NCBI RefSeq assembly: GCF_014333585.1
Contig: NZ_JACSCW010000002.1
Coordinates: 900,828 to 964,827, forward strand
Direction of reading: 5' to 3'
Origin: Hymenobacter sp. BT188
GTDB taxonomy: Bacteria; Bacteroidota; Bacteroidia; Cytophagales; Hymenobacteraceae
DNA length: 64,000 nucleotides
This document shows positions 31,299 through 39,544 of the stretch, piece after piece (positions within the stretch are counted from its first letter, which is position 1; each line of letters opens with the position of its first letter). The notes beneath the pieces were generated by a model. It had not been told where the DNA came from and did no database searches. It was given only the letters and a program-made list of their open reading frames with translations. The translations under genes and the position numbers were made by a program.

Positions 31299-33122
31299 AT
31301 GAAATCACCTTTCCTCACTGCTTTAGTAGCCTTCGCGCTGATAAGCCCGGCCGTGGCGCAAAAAGCTAAGCCGGTCACGACCAAAGCCGCGGCCAATTCC
31401 CAAGCTGCTTCGTCATCTTCTTCAGCGCCTCTGGCGGCTTTGTTTGAGGCTTACTCGGAGGAGGAGGTCCAACTGGACCCAATTCTTGCCACCTCCCGGG
31501 GCGACAATCGCTACAACGACCAGTTTCCCAACTCCCGAACCCAGGCCTACCGCACCTTGGAGCGCAGCTTTTACCAGCGCTACCGTACGCAGTTGCAGAA
31601 GTTTGACCGCACCCGCCTCAATCCTACTGATCAAGTAAGCTATGACATGTTCGCCTATACGCTAGACCAGCGGCTGGCGAGCTTTGCATTCAACAATTGG
31701 ATGATGCCTTTCAACCAGTTCGGCGGCTTGCCTAGCTCACTGGTACAGCTGGGGTCGGGTACCGGCGCGCAGCCTTTCAAGACGGTGCAGGACTATGACA
31801 AGTGGCTAAGCCGGCTGCAAAACTTCCCAGTCTGGGCTGATTCGGCCATCGGTAACTTCCGGCGCGGCATGCGGGCCGGCGTGGTGCTGCCCAAGGCCTT
31901 GGTACCCAAAATGGTGAGCCAACTGCGCGCCGTGGCCGGAGCCGATCCTGCAAAAAACTTATTCTATGGCCCGGTCAAGACTTTCCCAGCCAGCTTTTCG
32001 GCGGCCGATAAAGCCCGCCTCACACCCCTGTTTGAGCAGGCCATCCGCCGCGACGTGGTAGCACCTTACCAGAGGCTAGCCGACTTTCTCGAAACCGAGT
32101 ATCTGCCCCAGGCTCGCAGCAGCAGCGGCATTGGAGCGCTGCCGCAAGGTGCCGCCCGCTACGCATATGCCGTGCAGGTAGCTACCACTACCAACAGTAC
32201 CCCGGAGCAGATTTATCAGACCGGCCTGACCGAAGTAGCGCGCATCACGGCCGAGATGGAGCGTGTGAAAGCGAAAACCGGCTTCACCGGCGACCTGAAA
32301 GGCTACTTCGCCTTCATTAACACTGATCCCAAATTCCGGCCCTTCAAAACCGAAAAGGAAGTGATAGCGGCGTTCGAGGCCATACAGACGCGCATCGCGC
32401 CAACCCTGCCGAAGTTGTTCAGCCGCACGCCCAAAACTGCGTTTGAGGTGCGAGCCACCGAGGGATTTCGAGCGGCTTCTGCCTCGGCTCAGTACAACCG
32501 CGGCACTCCCGACGGCTCGCGGCCGGGCATTTTCTACGTCCCAATTCTCGACCCACTCAAGTACAATACAGTTGCCAATCCGGCTATGGAAACCCTGTTT
32601 CTGCACGAGGCAATTCCGGGCCACCATTACCAAGTGTCGTTGCAGCAGGAAAATATGGCTCTGCCCCGGTTCCGCCGCTTCGGTGGCTACGGCGTCTTTA
32701 GTGAAGGCTGGGCCTTGTACACCGAGAGCCTAGGACCGGAGCTTGGCGTGTTCCAGGACCCTAATCAGCTCATGGGCCACCTAGGGGCCGAAATTCACCG
32801 GGCCATACGCCTAGTGGTCGATGTGGGTCTGCACACCGGTAAGCTCACTAGAGAGCAGGCCATTGCTTACATGCAAGCCAACGAGGCCATCACCGAACAG
32901 GGTGCCACAGCCGAAGTGGAACGCTACATGGCCTCTCCCGGCCAGGCGCTGAGCTACAAAACCGGCCAATTGAAAATCAGTGAGCTGCGTGCCCGCTACG
33001 AGAAGCAGCTGGGCTCAAAGTTCGATTTGCGCGCCTTTCACGACGAGATTTTGGCTGGGGGCTCCATGCCGCTAGCCGTGCTGGAAAAAACAATGGACGC
33101 CTGGGCCGCGAAGCAAAAGTAG
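31299..33122 (+). CDS. DUF885 metallopeptidase-like exported protein (tandem copy 2)
   Basis: A 607-residue exported paralogue of the preceding gene. The signal peptide is about 20 residues (ending ISPAVAQ), followed by a Lys/Ala/Ser-rich linker (about 21-48) and the DUF885 body, with HEAIPGHHY near residue 436 and EGWALYTESLGPELGVF. The first 35 codons are almost the same as in copy 3, while the rest is more diverged. No lipobox, so it should be free in the periplasm or secreted. It has its own promoter and terminator. Confidence 0.87.
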   Translation: MKSPFLTALVAFALISPAVAQKAKPVTTKAAANSQAASSSSSAPLAALFEAYSEEEVQLDPILATSRGDNRYNDQFPNSRTQAYRTLERSFYQRYRTQLQKFDRTRLNPTDQVSYDMFAYTLDQRLASFAFNNWMMPFNQFGGLPSSLVQLGSGTGAQPFKTVQDYDKWLSRLQNFPVWADSAIGNFRRGMRAGVVLPKALVPKMVSQLRAVAGADPAKNLFYGPVKTFPASFSAADKARLTPLFEQAIRRDVVAPYQRLADFLETEYLPQARSSSGIGALPQGAARYAYAVQVATTTNSTPEQIYQTGLTEVARITAEMERVKAKTGFTGDLKGYFAFINTDPKFRPFKTEKEVIAAFEAIQTRIAPTLPKLFSRTPKTAFEVRATEGFRAASASAQYNRGTPDGSRPGIFYVPILDPLKYNTVANPAMETLFLHEAIPGHHYQVSLQQENMALPRFRRFGGYGVFSEGWALYTESLGPELGVFQDPNQLMGHLGAEIHRAIRLVVDVGLHTGKLTREQAIAYMQANEAITEQGATAEVERYMASPGQALSYKTGQLKISELRARYEKQLGSKFDLRAFHDEILAGGSMPLAVLEKTMDAWAAKQK

Positions 33123-33141
33123 ACTTGCTGCTCTTTTACTG

Positions 33142-33176
33142 AAAAAGCTCCCCAACTCCAATTGGGGGGCTTTTTT
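33142..33176 (+). terminator. GGGGGGC hairpin terminator after DUF885 copy 2
   Basis: Left arm AAAAAGCTCCCCAA (one C-to-T change, G-T wobble) and right arm TTGGGGGGCTTTTTT. Confidence 0.8.
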
Positions 33177-33205
33177 GTGCCCAGCTAGCTGCACTAAAAA
33201 ACCTA

Positions 33206-33213
33206 TATATTTG
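33206..33213 (+). promoter_or_regulatory. -7 box upstream of DUF885 copy 3
   Basis: TATATTTG matches TAnnTTTG, at the same distance from the start codon as the box of copy 2 (25 bp), within a leader that is visibly duplicated from copy 2. No good -33 box is seen at 19-21 bp, so strength is uncertain. Confidence 0.4.
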
Positions 33214-33238
33214 ATAAATTATACATTTTCTACTTTTT

Positions 33239-35068
33239 ATGAAATCACCTTTACTCACTGCCTTCGTGGCCTTGGCGCTGATAAGCCCGGCTGCGGCGCA
33301 AAAAGCGAAGCCGGTCACAACCAAAGCTGCAGCTAATTCCCGAGCCGCACCGGCCACTCAACCCGCTGACTCGGCGCCGCTGGCGGCTTTGTTTGAGGCT
33401 TATTGGGAAGACCAAGCCCGCCTGGACCCGCTCGCCGCCACTGCCCGGGGCGACAGCCGCTACAACGACCAGCTGCCCAACGACCAGACCCAGGCGTCGC
33501 GCAACGAGTATGTCGCTTTTGCCCAGCGGTACCTGGCCGCCCTTCGGCAGTTTGACCGGGCCAAGCTGTCGGCCAACGACCGCCTGAGCTACGACGTGTG
33601 CGAATACGAGTTGAAAACGGGGTTGGAGTACAACCGGTTCAACAGCTGGATGATGCCCTTCAACCAGTTCGTATTTTCCTTCACCAATACCTTTCCCCTG
33701 CTCGGCTCGGGCACGGGCGGGCAACCTTTCAAAACGACTCAGGACTACGACAACTGGCTGGGCCGCCTGCGCCAGTTTCCAGCCCTGATCGACTCGGCCA
33801 TCAGCAACTACCGCCGGGGCATGCGCGCCGGCGTGGTGCTGCCCAAGGCCGTGGTGGTCAAGATGCTGCCCCAACTGCGCGCCTTGTCGCCGGCCGACCC
33901 CACTGCCAGCGTGTTCTACGGGCCAGTGGCGACGTTCCCGCCCGCCGTGTCGGCCGCCGACCGGGCCCGCCTCACGCCGCTCTACCGTGAAGCTATCGGC
34001 CGCGATGCCACGGCCCCGTACCGCAAACTGGCCGACTTCCTCGAAGCCGAGTACCTGCCCAAGACCCGCAGCAGCTCGGGCATCAATGCCCTGCCAGGCG
34101 GCCCGGAGATGTACGCGTTTTTGGTGCGCGCCGTCACCACGACGCAGGTGTCGCCGGCGGAAGTGGCCCGCACCGGGGAGCAGGAGGTCAAGCGCCTGCG
34201 CGGTGAGATGGAGCGGGTCAAGCAGCAGGTGGGTTTTAAAGGTGACCTGCCGGCGTTCTTCGCACACCTGAACACCGACCCGCAGTTTCGGCCCTTCAAA
34301 ACGCCCGAGGAAGTGCTGGCCGTGTACCGCGGGGTCCAGGCCAAAATTGAGCCTAACCTGAAAATGATGTTTGGCCAGGTGCCGAAAACCGGGTTTGAAG
34401 TGCGCCGCACCGAGGCCTTCCGCGAAGCGTCCGCCTCGGCTCAGTACAACCAGGGCCTGCCCGACGGCTCGCGGCCGGGCATCTTTTACGTGCCCATCCC
34501 CGACGTAACGCAGTACAACGTGACCAGCGGCATGGAGTCGTTATTTCTGCACGAGGCTATTCCGGGCCACCACTACCAGATTTCGCTGATGCAGGAAAAC
34601 ACCGCCCTGCCCAAGTTCCGCCGCTTCGGCGGCAACGTGGCCTACGTCGAAGGCTGGGCCCTATACACGGAGTCTTTGGGCAAGGAACTCGGCCTCTATA
34701 CCGACCCGTACCAGTACATGGGCAGGCTGAAAGACGAGATGCACCGCGCCATTCGCCTCGTGGTCGACGTGCACCTGCACACGGGTCAGATGACGCGCGA
34801 GCAGGCCATTCAGTACATGATGGCGAACAAAGGCGATACAGAGGCCGAAGCCACCGCCGAAATTGAACGCTACATGGTCATTCCCGGCCAAGCCCTGGGT
34901 TACAAAGTGGGTGAGCTCAAGATCCAGGAGCTGCGCGCTCGCTACGAAAAACAGCTGGGCAAGCAGTTCAGCCTGCGCGATTTTCACGACGAGCTACTCA
35001 AGGACGGCTCGCTGCCCCTGCTGGTGCTGGAGCGCAAAATGGACGAGTGGGCCGCCCGTCAGCGCTAG
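33239..35068 (+). CDS. DUF885 metallopeptidase-like exported protein (tandem copy 3)
   Basis: A 609-residue exported paralogue. Signal peptide and linker are nearly identical to copy 2 (MKSPLLTAFVALALISPAAA), and HEAIPGHHY is present near residue 438. Differences include a short insertion in the FNQF region (FSFTNTFPLLG) and GGNVAYVEGWALYTESLG. By eye the third codon positions here are richer in G/C than in copies 1 and 2, which may reflect a different origin or gene conversion. It is followed after 65 bp by a class C-type serine hydrolase without an intervening terminator, so the two may be co-transcribed. Confidence 0.87.
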   Translation: MKSPLLTAFVALALISPAAAQKAKPVTTKAAANSRAAPATQPADSAPLAALFEAYWEDQARLDPLAATARGDSRYNDQLPNDQTQASRNEYVAFAQRYLAALRQFDRAKLSANDRLSYDVCEYELKTGLEYNRFNSWMMPFNQFVFSFTNTFPLLGSGTGGQPFKTTQDYDNWLGRLRQFPALIDSAISNYRRGMRAGVVLPKAVVVKMLPQLRALSPADPTASVFYGPVATFPPAVSAADRARLTPLYREAIGRDATAPYRKLADFLEAEYLPKTRSSSGINALPGGPEMYAFLVRAVTTTQVSPAEVARTGEQEVKRLRGEMERVKQQVGFKGDLPAFFAHLNTDPQFRPFKTPEEVLAVYRGVQAKIEPNLKMMFGQVPKTGFEVRRTEAFREASASAQYNQGLPDGSRPGIFYVPIPDVTQYNVTSGMESLFLHEAIPGHHYQISLMQENTALPKFRRFGGNVAYVEGWALYTESLGKELGLYTDPYQYMGRLKDEMHRAIRLVVDVHLHTGQMTREQAIQYMMANKGDTEAEATAEIERYMVIPGQALGYKVGELKIQELRARYEKQLGKQFSLRDFHDELLKDGSLPLLVLERKMDEWAARQR

Positions 35069-35133
35069 CTAGTAAACCTGTCCCTCTTCTTAAAGCAACA
35101 GACTACAACAAGACAACCTTTTAAGCTGCATAC

Positions 35134-36741
35134 ATGCGTTTAATTTCTTTGCGCGGCTGGGCATTGGCCCTCTTCCTGTCGGGACCGGCACTGGCCCAGA
35201 CCGCTCCGCCTGTTACTGCTCCGCTCGACGTGGCCGCCGTCGATGCCGTCGTGGCCCGCACCCTGAAAGCCTTCGACGTGCCCGGCATCGCCGTAGCCGT
35301 GGTCAAGGACGGGCAAATCGTGATGAGCAAAGGCTACGGCGTCAGCTCGCTGAAAACCAAGGCGCCAATGGATGCCAATACCTTGGTTGGCATTGCCTCC
35401 AACACTAAGGCCTTTACCACGGCAGCGCTAGGCTTGCTCGTGGACGAGGGTAAGCTGTGCTGGGACGACAAGGTGACGAAGTACATCCCGGAGTTTAAAA
35501 TGTACGACCCCTACGTCACGGCCGAGTTTACGGTGCGCGACCTGCTCTGCCATCGTAGCGGCCTGGGCCTGGGCGCCGGAGATTTGACCCGGTATCCCGA
35601 CTCGGCCAACTTCACCATCCAGGACATGATTCACAACCTGCGCTACTTCAAGCCCGTGTCCTCGTTCCGCAGTAAGTTCGATTATGATAACGTTTTGTAC
35701 CTGGTAGCCGGCGAAGTGGTAACGCGGGTATCGGGCCAGCCCTGGACTGCTTTCGTGGAGGCCCGTCTGCTCAAGCCCTTGGGCATGAGCCGCAGCGCTA
35801 CTAGTTTTGTCCGCCTTCCCGACCCCACGAATGTGACTGATGCCCATGCGTTGGTGGAGGGGCGAGTGCAGGTTGTCCGGCGCCATTTGGGCTCGACTGC
35901 CGACCCGGCTGGGGCCATGTTTAGCGCAGGCGGCATTTACAGCAGCGTGGCCGACCTGTGCAAATGGGCTCTGATGTTGCTCGGCGGATCCGGCGCGCCA
36001 GCGTCGCTGCTCAAGCCCGCAACTCAGCACGAACTGTGGTCGCCCCAAACCATTTTGCCTGTTGGCCCAACACCGGCAGTGCCCTCCCCATTCAGCTACA
36101 ATACACACTTTGCGGCCTACGGTCTAGGCTGGAACCTGCGCGATGTGCGCGGTTATAAGGAAGTATCGCACACTGGCGGCACTACGGGTATGGTAACCAA
36201 AGTAACGCTACTGCCTGAGCTGCACTTAGGCATTATTGTACTCACTAACCAAGAAAGCGGCGCCGCATTCACGGCTGTTTCCAACACCCTGGTAGACCAT
36301 TACTTGGGTATTACTGGCAAAGACCGAGTGCAGGAAATGACCGACATTATGAAGACGAGGACCGCCGGCAACACGCAAGCCGACGAGGCCGTGTGGAAAC
36401 AAGTGGCCGCCGCCCAAAAGGCCGCGCCCAAAAAGCCGAATTACGCAGCGTATGTCGGCCGCTACAATGATGCCTGGCTCGGCGACGTGAACATCATTGC
36501 CCAGGGCAACCAGCTCTGGCTCAAAGCCAAACGCTCGCCCCGCCTGACGGGCCAGCTGCTGCCTTACGGCGACAATACTTATGTGGTGCGCTGGCGCGAC
36601 CGTAGCTTCAATGCCGACGCCTTCGCCGCTTTTACCCTCGATGCGCAAGGCAAGGCCAGTAGCATCAAGATGAAGCCTGTTTCCGCCGCCACCGACTTCA
36701 GCTACGACTTTCAGGATTTAGACTTGCAGCGGGCAGAGTAG
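35134..36741 (+). CDS. Exported class C beta-lactamase-family serine hydrolase with DUF3471-like C-terminus
   Basis: A 535-residue exported serine hydrolase. Signal peptide about 1-22 (ending GPALAQ). Active-site motifs: Ser89-Asn-Thr-Lys92 (SxxK), Tyr184-Asp-Asn186 (YxN) and SHTGGTTG near residue 348. The C-terminal 110 residues (from about YVGRYNDAWLGDVN) are the small beta-barrel DUF3471-type domain often attached to this family. Members hydrolyse D-amino-acid peptides, esters or beta-lactams; the natural substrate is not evident. Its place after three DUF885 peptidase-like genes suggests a shared role in extracellular peptide or wall-fragment breakdown. Confidence 0.85.
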   Translation: MRLISLRGWALALFLSGPALAQTAPPVTAPLDVAAVDAVVARTLKAFDVPGIAVAVVKDGQIVMSKGYGVSSLKTKAPMDANTLVGIASNTKAFTTAALGLLVDEGKLCWDDKVTKYIPEFKMYDPYVTAEFTVRDLLCHRSGLGLGAGDLTRYPDSANFTIQDMIHNLRYFKPVSSFRSKFDYDNVLYLVAGEVVTRVSGQPWTAFVEARLLKPLGMSRSATSFVRLPDPTNVTDAHALVEGRVQVVRRHLGSTADPAGAMFSAGGIYSSVADLCKWALMLLGGSGAPASLLKPATQHELWSPQTILPVGPTPAVPSPFSYNTHFAAYGLGWNLRDVRGYKEVSHTGGTTGMVTKVTLLPELHLGIIVLTNQESGAAFTAVSNTLVDHYLGITGKDRVQEMTDIMKTRTAGNTQADEAVWKQVAAAQKAAPKKPNYAAYVGRYNDAWLGDVNIIAQGNQLWLKAKRSPRLTGQLLPYGDNTYVVRWRDRSFNADAFAAFTLDAQGKASSIKMKPVSAATDFSYDFQDLDLQRAE

Positions 36742-36815
36742 CGTCGGGCCGTAATGTGCCTGCTTACTTTAGCCGCTAAGCAGTGATAGGCTTCCGCGCC
36801 GCTGGTCTTGAAAAG

Positions 36816-36847
36816 AAAAAAGGTAGCCTAACCAGTTGCCTTTTTTT
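36816..36847 (+). terminator. Weak hairpin terminator
   Basis: AAAAAAGGTA and TTGCCTTTTTTT arms, about 75 bp after the serine hydrolase stop; the stem is short with a G-T pair. A single TTTGGGGGGCTTTTTT word follows at 36861-36876. Confidence 0.55.
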
Positions 36848-36996
36848 GTGGCCGACAACATTTGGGGGGCTTTTTTTAAAGCCTCATTTACCCTTACACA
36901 ACTACAAAAAACAATGCTTTTTAAGCTGAGCAGTCGGCTTTCTGCCAACGCTGTTCGTTTAAGACACTATCCATTATTTTATTAACAGTCAATCCA

Positions 36997-37497
36997 ATGT
37001 CTAAGCAACTCCAACAAGCGCTCGCCCTTGGCGCGATAGCCGGTATGCGCAGCATGTCGGCACCCGCCACCATTAGTCATGTCCTCAGCAACAACAAATC
37101 GAAGGCAATAGGCCGGTCGCCGCTGCGGTTTTTGCAATCGCCGACTACGGCTAAGGTGCTGAAAGGGGTAGCTCTATCCGAAATGGCCGCCGACAAGCTG
37201 CCCGGTATGCCCGACCGCACCGCGCCGCCGATTCTGATGGGGCGTATTTTGGCGGGTGGCTTGGCGGGCGCGGCGGCTTATAAAGCGCAGAAAGACAGTG
37301 TAGTAAAAGGCGCACTTATTGGCAGTGCCGTAGCGGTGGCCGCCACCTACGGAGCCTTGTATCTGCGCAAGGCGCTGGGCTCTAGCACCGGTTTGCCCGA
37401 TCCTGTGTGGGCAGTGGTAGAGGATAGCTTGGTGCTCAAAAGCTCCCTTGCCGTGGCGCACGATGCTCGTCGCAGCACCAATAATCAGCTGTATTAA
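36997..37497 (+). CDS. DUF4126-family membrane protein
   Basis: A 166-residue protein with small-residue-rich hydrophobic segments. GAIAGMRSMSAPA at residues 13-25 and the later blocks ELPGMPDR-like (DKLPGMPDRTAPP) and GRILAGGLAGAAAY match the DUF4126 family. There is no signal peptide and no known activity. It is monocistronic and followed by a GGGGGGC terminator. Confidence 0.75.
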   Translation: MSKQLQQALALGAIAGMRSMSAPATISHVLSNNKSKAIGRSPLRFLQSPTTAKVLKGVALSEMAADKLPGMPDRTAPPILMGRILAGGLAGAAAYKAQKDSVVKGALIGSAVAVAATYGALYLRKALGSSTGLPDPVWAVVEDSLVLKSSLAVAHDARRSTNNQLY

Positions 37498-37511
37498 TTT
37501 AGTATTTGCAC

Positions 37512-37546
37512 AAAAAAGCCCCCCAAACTGATTTGGGGGGCTTTTT
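37512..37546. terminator. Bidirectional GGGGGGC hairpin terminator
   Basis: AAAAAAGCCCCCCAAA and TTTGGGGGGCTTTTT arms between the convergent DUF4126 (+) and lipoprotein (-) genes. Confidence 0.87.
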
Positions 37547-37587
37547 GAGCTTAGTAGTAGCATGTAGCTACTTGATTTGACTGGCTG

Positions 37588-38058
37588 TTATCGCTGCGTG
37601 GTTTGACCACCGCCACTACCTGACGTTGTGCCGCCTGCACCAGTGCCGCCGCTTGTTGTGCCGCCGTTGCCGCTCTGATCAGTGCCTGACGCTTTGGATG
37701 GGGCCTGCTTGGCGTTCTGGCTGTTGCCATCCTGCGACTTATCTTGCTGAGGAGCTGGCTGACCCGAGGCCGTTTGCGGCGAAGTAGCCGTGTTGCCACT
37801 TGGAGCCGAGTCCATCGCCTTGTCAACAGACTGCTGCTGATCAGCGGCCGAGCCTTCGCCCAGCGGGGGCTGCACGTTCTGTACACGGTTTACGCTGTCG
37901 CGGGCCACTTCATTGCTGGTAGGCTCTTTGGCTGCTTCTGTGTTGAAGTTTTTATCGAATTGGGTGTTTTCGCCAGGGCCCTTTTCGTAGTCGCAGGAGG
38001 CTAGCGGGGCCGTAGCGACCAGCAGAATAGCCAGCGCATAACGCTGTTGGAGTTTCAT
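37588..38058 (-). CDS. Disordered Gly/Ser/Gln-rich lipoprotein
   Basis: A 156-residue lipoprotein; the signal ends APLASCDYEK with lipidated Cys22. The mature part is hydrophilic and low-complexity (Gln, Ser, Asn, Gly, Thr), ending in a GGTTSGGTGAGGTTSG-type run that resembles the three repeat proteins at 43-45 kb. No fold or function is recognisable. Confidence 0.65.
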   Translation of the reverse strand: MKLQQRYALAILLVATAPLASCDYEKGPGENTQFDKNFNTEAAKEPTSNEVARDSVNRVQNVQPPLGEGSAADQQQSVDKAMDSAPSGNTATSPQTASGQPAPQQDKSQDGNSQNAKQAPSKASGTDQSGNGGTTSGGTGAGGTTSGSGGGQTTQR

Positions 38059-38192
38059 AGAAAGTGTTTTGAGTTGAAAGAATAGGTTGGAAGCCCTGTA
38101 TACGGCAAGCGGGCGTCAATAGCCGAAGCTACGGCCGTAACAGAACCTCCTAGCCGCAATTTTTTCAGATTAGCCAATCCCGCGGTGCCTAA

Positions 38193-38200
38193 TACCTTTG
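38193..38200 (+). promoter_or_regulatory. -7-like box directly before a start codon
   Basis: TACCTTTG is a full match to TAnnTTTG and ends four bases before the ATG at 38205, so transcription starting here would give an almost leaderless mRNA. There is no convincing -33 box at 19-21 bp. Confidence 0.35.
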
Positions 38201-38204
38201 CCAG

Positions 38205-38903
38205 ATGCCCGTTTCAGCCCTTATGAATTGGAGTGGGGGCAAAGACTCCGCCCTCGCTCTCTACTACGCCCTGCGCGCTCCCAGCTACCAAGTGTCGCAC
38301 CTGCTCACCAGCATCAACGCCCACTACCAGCGCGTATCCATGCACGGCGTGCGGGTGGCGCTGCTCGAAGCCCAGGCCCAGCGCATCGGTTTGCCGCTGG
38401 CAACGCTGGCGCTGCCCGAATCACCCAGCATGGAGGAGTATGAGCGGCTTATGCACGATGCTTTAGCGCCGTTGCAGGCCCAGGGCGTGAGTCAGGCCAT
38501 TTTCGGAGATATTTATCTGGAAGATCTGCGGGCCTACCGGGAGCAGCAGCTGGCGCGGGTGGGGCTGGGGGGCGTTTTTCCGCTTTGGCAGCGCCCCGTC
38601 GCCGATTTGCTGCGCGAGTTTCTCGATCTGGGTTTTCAGGCCGTAGTGGTGTGCGTGAATGAACAGCACCTCGACGCCAGCTTCTGCGGCCGCCTCCTCG
38701 ACGCTGATTTCCTCCGCGATTTGCCCCCCGGGGTTGACCCCTGCGGCGAGAATGGCGAGTACCACAGCTTCGTCTTCGACGCCCCGTATTTCAGCAGTCC
38801 GATTCCGTTTGTGCGCGGCGAGATAGTGCGCCGTACCTATCCGTCTCCCACGCCCGGCACTCCCGAAGCCGGCTTTTGGTATTGCGATTTGCTGCCAGCC
38901 TAA
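38205..38903 (+). CDS. Diphthine-ammonia ligase-like (Dph6-type) ATP pyrophosphatase
   Basis: N-type ATP pyrophosphatase of 232 aa that adenylates a carboxyl group before amidation. The PP-loop SGGKDSALAL is at residues 10-19, and the family C-terminal motif CGENGEYHSFVFDAP is present. Archaeal and eukaryotic homologues amidate diphthine on elongation factor 2. Bacteria have no diphthamide, so the substrate here must differ. The gene stands alone. The start gives the spacing to the PP-loop usual in bacterial members; an internal ATG at residue 7 is too close to the loop. Confidence 0.83.
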   Translation: MPVSALMNWSGGKDSALALYYALRAPSYQVSHLLTSINAHYQRVSMHGVRVALLEAQAQRIGLPLATLALPESPSMEEYERLMHDALAPLQAQGVSQAIFGDIYLEDLRAYREQQLARVGLGGVFPLWQRPVADLLREFLDLGFQAVVVCVNEQHLDASFCGRLLDADFLRDLPPGVDPCGENGEYHSFVFDAPYFSSPIPFVRGEIVRRTYPSPTPGTPEAGFWYCDLLPA

Positions 38904-39000
38904 AGTTCATTCTGACAGTGTAGGTAAACAGGAGTGGAGAATTATTTTATCCGCATAACTTGAATAACGCATCCATACTCCTCCCCAAATCTGAACGCCT

Positions 39001-39492
39001 ATGAACCAGCCGTATATCATCCCCGCAACTACCCGCATCGGGCACGTACACCTGAAAGTGGCCGACCTAGACCGCGCCACCGACTTTTACTGCGGCCTGT
39101 TGGGCTTTGAAATAACCCAGCGCTACGGCTCGCAGGCCGTGTTTATCTCGGCCGGCGGCTACCATCATCATATTGGCTTGAACACCTGGCATAGCCTGGG
39201 CGGGCCGCCCGCGCCGCGCAACACGGCCGGCCTCTATCACATAGCCATTCTGTACGCCACCCGCCCGGAGCTGGCCGTGGCCTTGAAGCGGCTGCTGGAT
39301 GCCAACTACCCCGTAACCGGCGCCGCCGATCATGGCGTGTCGGAAGCTATTTACCTGAATGACCCGGACGGCAATGGCGTCGAGCTTTACTACGACCGGC
39401 CGCAGGAAGAGTGGCCCCGTTCCGCCGCCGGCGAAATCAACATGGTGACTGATCCGCTGGACATTCCGGCACTGCTGGCATTGGCTAAGTAA
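39001..39492 (+). CDS. VOC-superfamily protein (glyoxalase/extradiol dioxygenase-like)
   Basis: A 163-residue protein with the paired beta-alpha-beta-beta-beta modules of the vicinal oxygen chelate fold. IGHVHLKVADLDRATDFYCGLLGFE opens module 1; GLYHIAILYATRPELA opens module 2, which ends in DPDGNGVELYYDRP. The metal-type positions (His in IGHVHL, His in LYHIAI, Glu in GVELYY) are present. It is close to the N-terminal half of CatE-type catechol dioxygenases, but only one domain pair exists. The reaction is unknown. Confidence 0.8.
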   Translation: MNQPYIIPATTRIGHVHLKVADLDRATDFYCGLLGFEITQRYGSQAVFISAGGYHHHIGLNTWHSLGGPPAPRNTAGLYHIAILYATRPELAVALKRLLDANYPVTGAADHGVSEAIYLNDPDGNGVELYYDRPQEEWPRSAAGEINMVTDPLDIPALLALAK

Positions 39493-39503
39493 ATTTTGTA
39501 ACC

Positions 39504-39541
39504 AAAAAAAGCCCCCCGGAAATGTATCTGGGGGGCTTTTT
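39504..39541. terminator. Bidirectional GGGGGGC hairpin terminator
   Basis: AAAAAAAGCCCCCCGG and CTGGGGGGCTTTTT arms between the VOC gene (+) and the RES-like gene (-). Confidence 0.84.
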
Positions 39542-39544
39542 GGG

